64,000 nucleotides of DNA from Protonemura montana (Eukaryota; Arthropoda; Insecta; Plecoptera; Nemouridae): assembly GCA_947568835.1 (NCBI GenBank), contig OX387611.1, positions 3,476,001 to 3,540,000 of the forward strand, read 5' to 3'. Below are positions 45,755-58,699 of this stretch, one piece after another. The position numbers and the translations under genes are program-made. A model generated the notes under the pieces. That model did no database searches. It had not been told where the DNA came from and was given only the letters and a program-made list of their open reading frames with translations. Numbering within the stretch: position 1 is the first letter of the stretch; the number at the start of each line of letters is the position of its first letter.

Positions 45755-48700
45755 ATGTATATCCCGGGCCTTGTCATGATGTTTGCATCGCTCTCGTGCG
45801 GTCATTTAATCGACTTCCTGCCGTCTCATCGCCTGGGCAAGGGTAAGTCGTGATTCCGTATCATTTTTTCTCTTAAAATTCACATGTAAATTCAACTCGA
45901 CTTGTTTCATTACTAACTGAGTGCAAGGTGAATCTGCACTCTAAGCTTTAGATGTCATCTGTTATTGCGTTATTATTCTAAAACCAGTCGGTCGCGAGGA
46001 GTCAACCGAACCGTCAGTATGCCAGACTAGCGAATGCCGCCAAGCAGGAAAAGATATCTTGGCGGCGATGGACTCGAGCGTGGACCCTTGCGAAGATTTC
46101 TACACGTTTGCTTGCGGGGGATGGATCCGTGCCAACCCGGTGAAGCCGACGGAAGGATATCGAGGGCAGTTTGCAATCGTGGATGAGATGGTGCAATCGC
46201 AAATCAAAGGTGAGGAACGCAGTGGCGGCTCGTGACTGTTTTTTTGGAGAGGCGGCAGTAAAATTTCTCCCCCCCCCCCCCCCCCCCATCGCCACCAGCA
46301 CCATAAGTAATGAACACTGTAGTAGGATTTCAATATTGTAACATTAAAATACAACATGTGATATTTAAAAAAAAGTTATCATTGAATTCTAGCTGTCAAG
46401 TCACACATTAGATTAATTTTCATTGGACAAAAACGTACGCAGCATGTGAAACTGGGTGGGACAGAAATTCAGGCTAATAAACGGTAGTACCTTAGAGAAA
46501 ATAATACGGGTTTATATATTATTTTCTCTAAGGTAGTACTATTATTTTGAAACTATTAATAGCCGTGGAAAATATGTGCGATCGTGTGTATCGTTCTGTC
46601 TCACTCGCTCTCGCTGCTAGCTCAGCCCGGCGACTGGCCGAGGCGGGCCGAGGCTAGCCGAGGGCGGGTTTTCTGCTTCCCTCGCTGGGCTTGCGAGCGA
46701 CGACAGGCGACACACGTTCAAGGCCATTTCCACGCACTCATAGCTGAGCAGGGAGGACGGCAGCGCTCGCTGCCCCAAAGAGAGCAAGCGGCGGCGTTCA
46801 GACTCTATAGGCAGCAGACATGCACAGCCTACTGGATCGTCTCGTTGCAGTCGACAGCTCGTGCTGTCGGCGCGACGCAAATAGCGCGTTTTTTTGCATT
46901 TCGAAAGTAGCACCCATTTTAAAACACACAAAACGCGAAGAACAATAATAATAGTAATAACACTTCTAATTATTATAATAATAACAATTATACTTTTATT
47001 CTGTCGAAAATGCTCGGGAGGGCAGCCGTCCCGCAGCCCTCCCTCACGAGCCGCAACTGGAGGAACGGGATAAAATAAACGTTTTTTTACTTTTTTTTTT
47101 CAAAAATGGAGTCTCTTGAAAAAGAATTGTTTGGCAAAAGAAGAGAAGCAACGGAACTTTTTTTATTTTATTTGCTTTTAAAAATAGACAACAGTTTTTC
47201 CCCATATTAGTTTAAATTTAATTTAAATTCTTGCTTTACTGGCCAAAAGTCTGCTGTCCCTACCTGAGTATTTTTTTAAAATATATAAGTTCATACATTA
47301 TTTTATTATTTATTTTTATATTTTTTTTATTAACTAAACTACCTGATTTGGTTGTTTATGTTAATTAATTTATTTCTTTAATGCTGCCTACAATTAAAGT
47401 ATTTCAGTGAGTCTAAAAGCTAACGAACATATGATATTTAGATAAAAAAAAATAGGAACATAATTGAAACAATGACCTAGCAGTAGAGATAAAAATAAAA
47501 ATAATATTAAGGTATAGTAATTAATAATGAGTGTATCTAAATGATATCGGTCAAGCAGCATTCAGGTTTAGATACTGCTACAAGAACACAGTTTACAATT
47601 CACTTCAGAGGTTATGTTTCGATTAGATTACACAATTGAACTTTTGATAGGACCACTCACCATCTTCTCTTTCTACTTCTTCATTTGCACCACAGTCTGC
47701 AGCAAAGACTATTTATAGGTCTGCAGTATTTCTCAGTAACCTCACAAAGCCATTTTAAGAAGGTAGGTAAACAGTAAAGCCAGATAGCCTGCAGATGCAC
47801 GAAAAACCCGGTCTAAAAGACAGCCTCGCGATTACTTTCGGGTTAAGACATTTTATTTTGCAATTTCTTCCAGAATATTTACATTAAATACCGGATAACG
47901 CTTGATTAATTTTCAACTATGAAACTCGACAGTTATGAGGAATGCAACAAAATTTTGAAAAATAATTATTTAACCGTAAAAAAGAACGGCCGCCAGCGCC
48001 GTCGGGTGGCGCCTACCGTTACCGCGCGGTGCCGACCTCGTTTGCTCAGCAGAAAATTGGACATCAGCTCTGGCCCTCTAGTATACCTTTAAACTCAATA
48101 TTATCACTACCACTTAGTAATTCAGGGAACCTTTAAATATCCCTATATTTTACCCTTCAACCTTACAACGCTTATATTTTAACAAGCTTACAAATTTTCC
48201 TTATTTTGCCAGAGTTGTTGGAATCGGAGAAGTCAGACGACGAGCCAGCTCCAGTACAGCTTGCGAAGGTCACGTACGCAGCGTGCATGGACGACGAAGC
48301 GTTGGAAAGCGCCGGGATAGCGCCGCTAGCAGAGTGAGTACCGGTGCAAACTAATTCTAAAAATACATTCGAACTTTAGCACTTTAAAACTCATTAAATT
48401 CCTGGCCCATTCATGGAATAAAATCCTGATCGCTAACGGTCGTGGGTGTTGCTCTAAGTAATTGAGCTACTTGAAACCCGATCTCCACCTGCCGCAGTTG
48501 TTGCTCTAACCAATTGAGCTTCTTGGACCCCGATCTCCACCTGTCGTGGTTGTTGCTCTAACCAATTGAGCTACTTGGACCCCGATCTCCACCTGTCGCG
48601 GGTGTTGCTCTAACCAATTGAGCTACTTGGACCCCGATCTCCACCTGTCGCGGGTGTTGCTCTAACCAATTGAGCTACTTGGACCCCGATCTCCACCTGT

Positions 48701-51700
48701 CGCGGGTGTTGCTCTAACCAATTGAGCTACTTGGACCCCGATCTCCACCTGTCGCGGGTGTTGCTCTAACCAATTGAGCTACTTGGACCCCGATCTCCAC
48801 CTGTCGCTGGTACTGCTCTAACCAATTGAGCTACTTGGACTCCGATCTCCACCTGTCACAGGTGTTGCCCTAACCAATTGAGCTAGTAAGACACATAATT
48901 TTTAAGAGGATTTTAGTGTATTTGATGAGAATTTCGGATCTTCAATGACCCTTCTCTAAGTGTTATAGTTCTGTTTAATCGCTGGTAAACGTTGCAGTTT
49001 TGTTCATTTTCCAGACTGTCCTACAAACTGGGTTCATGGCCGATGGCTTCACCGGAGCCGTTCGATGAAGAACGCTTCAACCCGTTCCAAGTTTCCGCGG
49101 CCATGAAACGATACGCCGACATTTCTCCTCTGATCAAAGTCGGAGTGGGGCCAGACATGCAAATAGCCAACGATAACATTATCTATGTAAGCTAAAAAAA
49201 CAGACGAGCGAGCTTTCAAATATATTATTATCATAGAATGACAGATCTTTGAGTTAACCAACGCTAGGTAACACTCCACTGGTATTGGAGCAGTTCATTT
49301 ATATTCAGATTAGGCGCAAATCCTTTTAATTGTCGTGTATTTTATTGCTAAGAACATTAGTTTGTAAGGAATGGTGTAAATTCTAAACAGAATACCACTT
49401 GAAATATTTATCTGTCCTAATTTCTTTGCAATTAATTAATGAATTAATGGTGTTTTTCTGCGAAATCTGGAGATTGACAAGTTGTGACGTAGTATAGCGT
49501 CACTAGAATCAGAGTGACTGTGAGTATTCAAAGACTTGTGGTTCTACTCCTTGGAGATCTATCATTCTCATCAAATACACTAAAATCATCTCAACAAACT
49601 AGCTCAATTACTTAGAGCAACACCCGCGACAGGTAGAGATCGGGGTTCGAGTCCCCGTTTGGGCATCAAATTTTGAGAGGTTATTAGTGTTCCCAAAATT
49701 AAATGGTGTTCTTGTTATTGAATACCTTTTCAGTTTTCATCCCCCATTTTAAACCTCCTGTGAAGAGGCCGTTCAGGACTTGAGCTCTGGACTCTTGTCT
49801 CTTGAGAATTGTTTTCTTAGGTTGACCAACCAGCCTTCAAAATGCCACGACCAATCCTTATGGATTTGGCTACGCACTCGGCGATCCACGCTGCGTACAT
49901 CGACTTTATCACCGAAGTTGCGATGGTGATGGCCACCCACAACGGCTTAGTTACTTCTCGCGACAAACTCAGAGACCAAGCCGTGGAAGTATTGGACTTT
50001 GAGGTGGAGCTTGCAAAGGTATTAAGAATAAACTATGTAAAGTATATTGTGCTTGTCATGCAATGCACTTCTATTCTTCTAAATTTTTGTCAATGGGATA
50101 GCTTGCAAAGATATTCCATCCTGAAGAGGCAAAGACTAGCACAGATAAAGCTTGCACAGATATTCTATCCTTATAAGGCAAAGACTAGCACAAATAAAGC
50201 TTGCACAGATATTCCATCCTTATGTGGCAAAGACTACCACAGATAAAGCTTGCACTTATGTTCCATCCTTATGAGGCAAAGACTAGCACAGATAAAGCTT
50301 GCACAGATATTCCATCCTTATGAGGCAAAGATTAGCACAGATAAAGCTTGCACAGATATTCCATCCTTATGGGGCAAAGACTAGCACAGATAAAGCTTGC
50401 ACAGATATTCCATCCTTATGAGGCAAAGACTAGCACAGATAAAGCTTGTAGTGATATTTCATCCTTATGAGGCAAAGACTGTCTCAGATAAAGCTTGCAC
50501 AGTTATTTCATCCTTATGGGGCAAAGACTAGCACAGACAACGCTTGCACAGATACTCCATCCTTATGAGACAAAGACTACCACAGACAACGCTTGCACAG
50601 ATACTCCATCCTTATGAGACAAAGACTACCACAGATAAAGCTTGCACTATCATGTTTTTGGGCAAACACTTATCTTCAATGTCAAAATATGATTAGCAAA
50701 TACTGATGATGTCTCCATATTTTCAGCATGTTGTTACCTTGGTGCAAGTCAGCTTTGTGGAAACTAAAGACACGATTAATTGAACTTTTATTTTTAGCTA
50801 ACTGCTAGTGACGAGATGCGTAAAATGCCGTTCCGTCGTTACAACCCGTTGTCGCTGAAAAAGCTACAGCAGTGGACTGACTCGGATTGGTCTGGTGAAA
50901 ATTTTTTTTATCTAGATTGGTTCGATTATTTGAGCTCGGTTTTTGCTGACACCGATGTCGTCATCAAAAGTGAAGAACGAATCGGCAATGCCCAAGACGA
51001 TTATTTCTTCAACCTTGTCATGTTGATTGCGAAAACACCTGCAAGGACTGTCGGTAAGTAGAGATATTCACAAGAAAAACTCATTTATTCTCAGATATAC
51101 TCATTGATTTTTATCTTCTTTGTTATAGCAGATGACCGTCAAGTACTTTTTCAATTTTTTATTTCTGACGTTAGCATTACAAAAATCTTATCGGTGGTTT
51201 CCGTTTCTCGTTGAACTTTTGTCTTTTTCACAATTGTTTTTTAATTGTTTTAAAAAATTAGATGGTATTTATCTTATTATGAACGCTATAACCGTCTAAA
51301 AACCTGTCTCCAAAAGCCAGTGTCCAAGTAGCTCAATGGGCTAGAGCAACACCCGCGATAGGTGGGGATCGGAGTTCGTGTTCTCGATTGGGCATACATT
51401 TTTGAGACGGTTATAATGTTCACAATAATAAAATACCCCTCGAATTGCAAGCGTTTGCAATATAAATAAGATTTCATCGAAAAAAACGGTATTCATCTTG
51501 TAAATAGCTATGTTGGTCAAATTTGTTCAGCAGAAGCCCAAAATCATTAAATAAATAAAAAATACATGTGTAAAGTAAAGAGAAGTCCGCTGTACATTTT
51601 AACAAAATTCAATTTCTTACAAGATATTTCAAAATTATTTTTTCTCCAGCCAACTTTCTACAGTGGAAGCTTATGTATGAAAAATCTGCTGATTCGACCA

Positions 51701-54700
51701 AGCAAATGAGAGAACTTAACTTCCAGTTCGGGAAATTGCTGCAGGGAACGACAGAAAAGGATCCTAGGTATGGGACACAAATTACTTGATGATAAAACAT
51801 TCGTAGAGAATCTCCTATGGTAATATATTGTATATTATTTGGTGAATAGCATTCTATTATTTTTGAAAAATGGTTAAATACTTTTTTTATTAATATTGAG
51901 CAGAACTTCAAATAAACAAGTAAGATAAATACTTCCCATTGATGCTCTGTAGATGAACATATATACTTCCTACTGATGCTCTATAGATGAACATATATAC
52001 TTCCCACTGATGCTCTGTAGATGAACATATATACTTCCTACTGATGCTCTGTAGTTGAACATATATACTTCCCACTGATGCTCTGTAGTTGAACATATAT
52101 ACTTCCCACTGATGCTCTGTAGTTGAACATATATACTTCCCACTGATGCTCTGTAGTTGAACATATATACTTCCCACTGATGCTCTGTAGTTGAACATAT
52201 ATACTTCCCACTGATGCTCTGTAGTTGAACATATATACTTCCCTCTGATGCTCTGTAGTTGAACATATATACTTCCCACTGATGCTCTGTAGTTGAACAT
52301 ATATACTTCCCACTGATGCTCTGCAGTTGAACATATATACTTCCCACTGATGCTCTGTTGTTGAACATATATACTTCCCACTGATGCTCTGTAGTTGAAC
52401 ATATATACTTCCCACTGATGCTCTGTTGTTGAACATATATACTTCCCACTGATGCTCTGTAGTTGAACATATATACTTCCCACTGATGCTCTGTAGTTGA
52501 ACATATATACTTCCCACTGATGCTCTGTAGTTGAACATATATACTTCCCACTGATGCTCTGTAGTTGAACATATATACTTCCCACTGATGCTCTGTAGTT
52601 GAACATATATGTCCCAATAACGTTGCACAGCGATTTGAAAAGTGAGGGAATTTATTCCCGCCGACCACGACAAGGTTAACTGGGTTGCTGGTGGCACAAA
52701 TGTGAATAGCATAATCTGACATCAGGCCCTTGTGTGCTTTCTCAGGTGGAAAGTCTGTGGCAGAATGACAAGCCAGAACTTGAAACATGCAGTCGGATAC
52801 GTATACGTCCACCAGCATTTCGACAAAGCTTCCAAAGAATCGGTTGAGAAAATTGTGAGCTCTTTACATCTATTAATGTTTGATTTCACCAGCATTGGTC
52901 TATGCTTGGATATATTTTTATTTAATTTCAAATTATTTTGTTTCTAGTTATTGTTTGCTTACTTATGAAATATTTTTAAACGAATCCAAATTAATTTAAT
53001 CACATCAATGTGATCAGATAATCAACTAATCACTAAACAGTTTGACGTTTCGGAAACACCGGTTCTCGTGAGATCACCGAAGTTAAAAACACCGCGCCAG
53101 GTCAGGTTTTAGATAGGTGACCATCATACACATGACCAGTTCTGTTCGTGAGAGAGGTTGGAGGGATTAAAGTTAAGCAACACTGCGCTTGGCCAGGTAT
53201 TGGATGGGTGAACATCATACACATGACCAGTTCTGTTTGGGAGAGAGGTTGGAGGGATTAAAGTTAAGCAACACTGCACTGGGTCAGGTATTGGATGGGT
53301 GACCATCATACACATGACCAGTTCTATTCGGGAGAGAGGTTGGAGGGATAAAGGTTAAGAAACACTGTGCTGGGTCAGGTATTGGATGGGTGACCATCAT
53401 ACACATGACCAGTTCTGTTTGGGAGAGAGGTTGGAGGGATTAAAGTTAAGCAACACTGCGCTGGGTCAGGTATTGGATGGGTGACCATCATATACATGAC
53501 CAGTTCTGTTCGTGAGAGAGGTTGGAGGGATGAAAGTTAAGCTACACTGCGCTGGGTCTGGTATTGGATGGGTGACCATCATACACATGACCAGTTCTGT
53601 TCGGGAGAGAGGTTGGAGGGATGAAAGTTAGTACCTACAGCAACTTCACTCGCCTTGCTTATCAACCTCTCGACAGCATGGATTTTCGGGTTGTCGTGTT
53701 CTTCGGACTGGACGTTACGCTCGTGGTTCCCGAAGTTTTCAACAGGGGTATCCTACGTTGTGGCACCGGGTTTCTACGCCTCCCTTTAAGCTTAGTCAGG
53801 TCGCCATTAGGCCAGTGCCACATGGTCCGTTGTCAAAACAGTTCTTTTCTTAACCCACTGATATTTCGCCCAGAGTTCGGTTAAAGAAAACGTTACAGTA
53901 GTACGTCACCGCTGATTTTTTGTCACCGCTGATGTTTTGCCTGCCAGATTGAAAACATTCGCGCAGCCTTTGCGGAGCGAGTTTCAGCGGCCGATTGGAT
54001 GGACCAAGAAACAAAACAACTTGCTCTGGAAAAAATAAAGGCGATGACGAATTTAGTGGCGTTTCCCGACTGGTACAACAATCGTACCACTTTCGAGGAA
54101 TATTACAGAAAGGTGAGGTTGGGCAACGCAATTGCATGCAGCATTTTATTGCAAGTGCGCGAGTAACAGTTCTCAAGTAATTGTAAAACAGATTGAACCT
54201 GGCATTGAATAGTTGGATTGCGAGAAACTATTGAAAATTTTAAAGACCTGTTATAGTCATTATATTTCATTCATTCACCTTGTCCTGTGTTACTCATTAT
54301 GTATAAAGTTTTATATTTCAGTTTGATTATTATATCACATAATTATTATTAATTTTTGTCTTCAGACAGCTCTGACAGGGTTTTTGGCTTTTACGTAACA
54401 CTTTGAAGCTAAAATAAAGGACAATCTATCAGTCAATCAGAACTGGTCAAAACGTTGATGTCGACTTAGGTACTTTCCTGCCGTGCTGGAAGCCTTTGCA
54501 GTCACTGGTCATTGGTGGCTATCAATAAAGGTACAAAGTCCTGAAAAAATACATAATCTACAAGTATTTAAAATTATTCGTCAATCAGTGATTAATTTAA
54601 TGATCTGTCGATATATCAGGAACTATGTGAAATCTGATTTATATTGCAAACGCTTGTAACGCACGGGGAATTTTAATATCCTCAAGAATTGACTTCCAAA

Positions 54701-57700
54701 CGGGGATCATGAACTCTTCAGAATGCCTTCTATCATTGGAATTAAGTTTGCTTCCCTTTCTTTTATGAGATGACGGAAGGAAATACGTTCTGCAGTTAAA
54801 TGCCATGCACTTTCAGGTGAACGTTACCAAGGTCCACTTTGATAACGCGGTCAGCCTTTCCAAGTTCCTGATGCATCGAGAACTGGAGAAACTCAGGAAG
54901 CCCGTCGACAAATCTGAGTAGGTCTGGTGAATATGCAGATTTATTTAGGGTCAGATTTACTACATGACCAGCTAGAAAAGCAACCGTAATGTTCATTTTA
55001 AATACACCTGATTATACCCCTAATGTACTTAATTATACCCCTGATGTACCTGATTATACCCCTGATGTACCTGATATATACCAGATTGGATGAAGCTGTG
55101 CGCTATTATTAAGAACACTTCATGCATTTCATGCGCAGAAAATAAATAGCATTAAATACCAGATTTCACACATATTACACATATTTATCATAAGAGTTAC
55201 ACATATTAGAGTTACACATTAATTGCCGGTGCTTTGTTCACTTTGCCCTGTAATTAGACATTCCTCTTTCATACCTGCCAAAATATATTTCAACTCGTAA
55301 GTGAAATAACATAAGTAGGGATTCGGTCATTTTTACTTCTGAAGCCAGTCTTTAGTTCTCTTGGTTATTGAAATCTTTCGTCTTGATAATAACGTAGTAA
55401 GTCGACAGACTTCTTACCTAAACAATCAATATTTAAGTGATTTCTCATATTTTACAAATTTGCAGCTATGAAGCATGTTCTTGGTCGATTACTTGGACAA
55501 TTCTTCCTATTCTCACCTAGTCGAATTGTGAATTGAGAGTTGTGAAAGGAAGCTGGATTTAAAAAATGTGGAACCGAACCAGGATACAAACCCGGGACCT
55601 CCCAATTTACCGACTGGAAAATGTGAGGTCCCGGATTCTTATATCGGTTCCGTTTCTTCCTGTCCATCCTTCGTATGCTGGTTTAAGCTCGCCCATAGCA
55701 TCACCAGAAAAACAAAATAACCTGCCAAAAATCATACTTTTTAAAAAATGTCAGTGGATCCATAAATAGACCGAAAGCCAACTAACAACAGAGTTACAAG
55801 ACACAAATAACCTAGCAGCTAACGTGCCGCTAAGCCCCACAATCTATCTAACAGAGTTCATAGCTAATCGATTGATTAAAACTGCAGCGTTGACTGTTTT
55901 CAGATGGTTCTTCAGCCCACAAATTGTCAACGCAGCGTACAACCCGTTAATAAATGCAATTGGTAAGCTAAACCCGATTGGGGACTCAAAACATATGGAG
56001 TTTAAGCCTAACACTCATTAACTCTGGGGTCAATTGGTTAGAAACATTTTAAAAAATCAGAAAAATCTCGAAAGACTGTTTGGTTGGTCACCTTTAAACT
56101 TCGGGGTTTGTGGATCAGGCCAACTGGCTATTGTCTGTTAAGAAAACATTCACAGAAGCTTCTATGTTTACGTTGTGAAATCGCTCTTGAGCAAGTTTTA
56201 GCAAGTTTGCTAAATAGCTTTTTGTTTGCAGCTATACCTGCTGCCATACTACATTCTCCAAGCTTTGCAAAAGGAAGACCAGAGTGAGTAAACCAAGGAT
56301 AATTTTTTTTTTTATTATTGCCATTTAAAACAATATTCACAAAAAGATTGATTGCTAAAGTGTTTCGCTACAAAGTTTCAAGAGAAAAATTCATAACTGT
56401 TGAATGAAAAAAGAATTTCTGTGCAAGCTTTATCTGTGCTAGTCTTTGCCTCATAAGGATGGAATATCTGTGCAAGCTTTATCTGTGCTAGTCTTTGCCT
56501 CATAAGGATGGAATATCTGTGCAAGCTTTATCTGTGCTAGTCTTTGCCTCATAAGGATGGAATATCTGTGCAAGCTTTATCTGTGCTAGTCTTTGCCTCA
56601 TAAGAATGGAATATCTGTGCAAGCTTTATCTGTGTTAGTCTTTGCCTCATAAGGATGGAATATCTGTGCAAGCTTTATCTGTGCTAGTCTTTGCCTCATA
56701 AGAATGGAATATCTGTGCAAGCTTTATCTGTGTTAGTCTTTGCCTCATAAGGATGGAATATCTGTGCAAGCTTTATCTGTGCTAGTCTTTGCCTCATAAG
56801 GATGGAATATCTGTGCAAGCTTTATCTGTGCTAGTCTTTGCCTCATAAGGATGGAATATCTGTGCATGCTTTATCTGTAGTAGTCTTTGCCTCATAAGGA
56901 TGAAATATCTGTGCAAGCTTTATCTGTGGTAGTCTTTGTCTCATAAGGATGGAATATCTGTGCAAGCTTTATCTGTGCTTGTCTTTGCCTCATAAGGATG
57001 AGATATCTGTGCAAGCTTTATCTGTGCTAATCTTTGCCTCATAAGGATGGAATATCTGTGCAAGCTTTATCTGTGCTAGTCTTTGCCTCATAAGGATGGA
57101 ATATCTGTGAAGCTTGGCAATGAATCTTTGACACTATACCTTTTGTTCCGCAGGGTGTTGAACTACGGTGGCATCGGCTGTTTTATTGCTCACGAAATTA
57201 TGCACGGCTTTGACAACACCGGCCGACAATATGACAAGAACGGGCTGCTTGCTGAGTGGTGGTCTCCCGAAACGCTGGACACGTACAATCAAAAAGCTCA
57301 ATGCTTTCGCGATCAGTACGGAGCGTATCGCTTGCCAGAGCTCGACGAGATGCTGAACAGAACAGTTTACGTACGTTCGATATACTTTTTGAGGCATTTT
57401 GTTTTTGGTTTGAGTGAAAAAATTTGCTTTTTAAATTCATTGGTTTAAAAAACAAATCACTTTTGTGTGTGTGTGTGTGTTTTTTGTTTTGTTTTTATGG
57501 GAATGCTGCTTTTGTTACAATCGGAGAACATAACCCCAACCTTCATCCGCCACGGGCGTTGCTCTAATCATTTAAACTAACAAGACTTTATCTGAGCGTA
57601 TTCGATGATAATTTCAGGTCCCTAAGGACAAAGACTGTGATATTCTGAAGCTCACTGTCAAAGACTATCACAGTCACTCTGATTCCAATGATGACGTACT

Positions 57701-58618
57701 GTGACACATAAACATTCAGTATTTAAAATTATCAAGAGGTTTCTACATATAAAACAGTAATTTGTTTCAGTTCATTTGTCAGTTGTTTTTATTTTTTTAT
57801 TTACTTGTCTTAGCTTCGGTGTTAAACTAATTACCCGAGGCTCATAGAAATACAAGAGTGTTTATAGAATTTTCAATTAAATTACAGAGAATTTTGTAGT
57901 TAGTTTATAAATTAACACAGATATTTCACATTTTTTGGAATGTTACTGTCATTAAGGTTTGGGAAATACTTTTCATACATTATCACATTGTTATTATATT
58001 ATGCAGAACATTTGATACAAAATCCCTTTTTTTTATCTACGTGACACATTTCTGTTTGGAATTTTTAATAGTCCTACAATAAAAACATATAAGTATAGGA
58101 TTTAGTACCTCCATTGAAGACAGATTTGAACCACTCGTAGTTGATGCATTTAAAGTTGAGATTGTCGTCTATTTTTCAGGTCAAGGGTGCGAACACTCTA
58201 GGTGAGAACATCGCAGACAACGGGGGACTAGACGCCGCTTACAGGGCTCACCAGCGTTGCGTGCTGCAGAACGGTCAGGAACCAGCGCTGCCCGGGCTGG
58301 AGCAGTTCTCCACTGAACAGCTGTTCTTCATCGGAGCTGCCTCGGTACGACCCAGGTTTTAGTCAAATAAATGAGGCTATGGAAATAAATACGTACAGTA
58401 ATTCATCAATTCTTAGCTGTTTTTTATTATTTTTTTTGCAGATTTGGTGTAGTTCTGTCACGAAAGAAATGCTTCTACACGCCGTTCTCCGTGATCCGCA
58501 CAGTCCCAGCCAGTTCCGTGTCATAGGGTCGTTGTCCAACTCGGCAGCTTTCTCGAAAGCGTTCTCGTGTCCAAGCGGTTCTCCGATGAACCCGACCAAC
58601 AAGTGCATGATCTGGTGA
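45755..58618 (+). CDS. M13 zinc metallopeptidase B (neprilysin/ECE-like), 15 exons
   Basis: Exons: 45755-45842, 45988-46209, 48213-48333, 49015-49186, 49821-50018, 50798-51053, 51650-51767, 52746-52854, 53948-54112, 54817-54917, 55904-55962, 56232-56283, 57154-57370, 58180-58344, 58442-58618; 739 aa. Every exon has the same length and phase as in gene A, which marks a recent tandem duplicate. Zinc motif HEIMH is at 57191-57205 and the third ligand is in GENIADNGG, the canonical form that gene A has changed to [20 protein letters not shown] and the C-terminal CMIW are present. Differences from A cluster in exon 6 ([12 protein letters not shown] versus SFGLKKPALVWLEF), the end of exon 7, and exon 8 ([11 protein letters not shown] versus CGGFTSAHMEH), while the catalytic exons are nearly unchanged. 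No stop or frameshift is seen, so it should be an active enzyme, perhaps with altered peptide preference. Confidence 0.92.
46220..47059. mobile_element. hAT-like non-autonomous DNA transposon, gene B intron 2
   Basis: 840 bp bounded by inverted termini 'cagtggcggctcgtga' and 'tcacgagccgcaactg' (one mismatch). It is flanked by a perfect 8-bp duplication 'gaggaacg' (46212-46219 and 47060-47067). Gene A shows the empty site ('gaggaactgg' at 31245). The left duplication begins two bases inside the intron, at the splice donor. The interior has a poly-C run (46270-46287) and a GC-rich core, with no transposase. Confidence 0.9.
48420..48935 (-). repeat. tRNA-head 52-bp array in a SINE, gene B intron 3
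   Basis: About nine minus-oriented units; orthologous to 32705-33290. Several middle units are identical, which suggests recent exchange or expansion. Confidence 0.9.
49465..49695 (+). repeat. tRNA-derived SINE, single head, gene B intron 4
   Basis: Nearly complete: 5' part with 'gtgacgtagtatagcgtcac', a head with full T arm ('ggggttcgagtccccgtttg') and the start of the tail. A good copy for defining the family. Confidence 0.85.
50095..50660 (+). repeat. 49-bp minisatellite, gene B intron 5, about 11 copies
   Basis: Orthologous to 34705-35048 but longer, with extra variants such as 'gacaacgcttgcacagatac'. Confidence 0.93.
51285..51475 (+). repeat. tRNA-derived SINE, gene B intron 6
   Basis: Head ('ccaagtagctcaatgggcta') and tail ('cgaattgcaagcgtttgcaa'). 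Gene A intron 6 lacks it, so it post-dates the duplication or was lost from A. Confidence 0.75.
51930..52612 (+). repeat. 34-bp minisatellite, gene B intron 7, about 20 copies
   Basis: Same unit and position as 36035-36230, expanded about fourfold. Frames of up to 282 codons on the minus strand arise because three units make 102 bp without stops. Confidence 0.95.
53040..53830 (+). repeat. 5S-derived SINE with about six heads, gene B intron 8
   Basis: Starts with the best 5S match in the window ('acaccggttctcgtgagatc', 'accgaagtt'), then tandem 91-bp heads and a strongly diverged body. Orthologous to the two-head copy at 36640-37030. Confidence 0.85.
56405..57115 (-). repeat. 49-bp minisatellite, gene B intron 12, about 14 copies
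   Basis: Orthologous to 39420-39718 and more than twice as long. Ends about 40 bp before the HEIMH exon acceptor. Confidence 0.95.
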
Positions 58619-58688
58619 ACGTTGGTAGGATCGACGAGACCAAAAATAAGTCCACTGAAAGAATCTGTATAATGGAATTGTATTTGAG

Positions 58689-58694
58689 AATAAA
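58689..58694 (+). promoter_or_regulatory. M13 gene B polyadenylation signal
   Basis: AATAAA 70 bp after the stop codon, in a 3' UTR that matches gene A closely. Confidence 0.75.
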
Positions 58695-58699
58695 CTTTT

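Noticed and set aside
49600-49680. A functional tRNA gene
   Set aside because: The anticodon loop lacks U33, the anticodon varies between copies, and it is embedded in a SINE with a constant tail and 5' part.
51908-52818. Minus-strand frames of up to 282 aa over the 34-bp array
   Set aside because: They arise because three units equal 102 bp without stops. They lie in an intron and overlap the real M13 exon 8 in antisense.
53040-53140. A functional 5S rRNA gene
   Set aside because: Only the internal promoter region resembles 5S; the outer stem halves are missing and the sequence leads into a SINE body.
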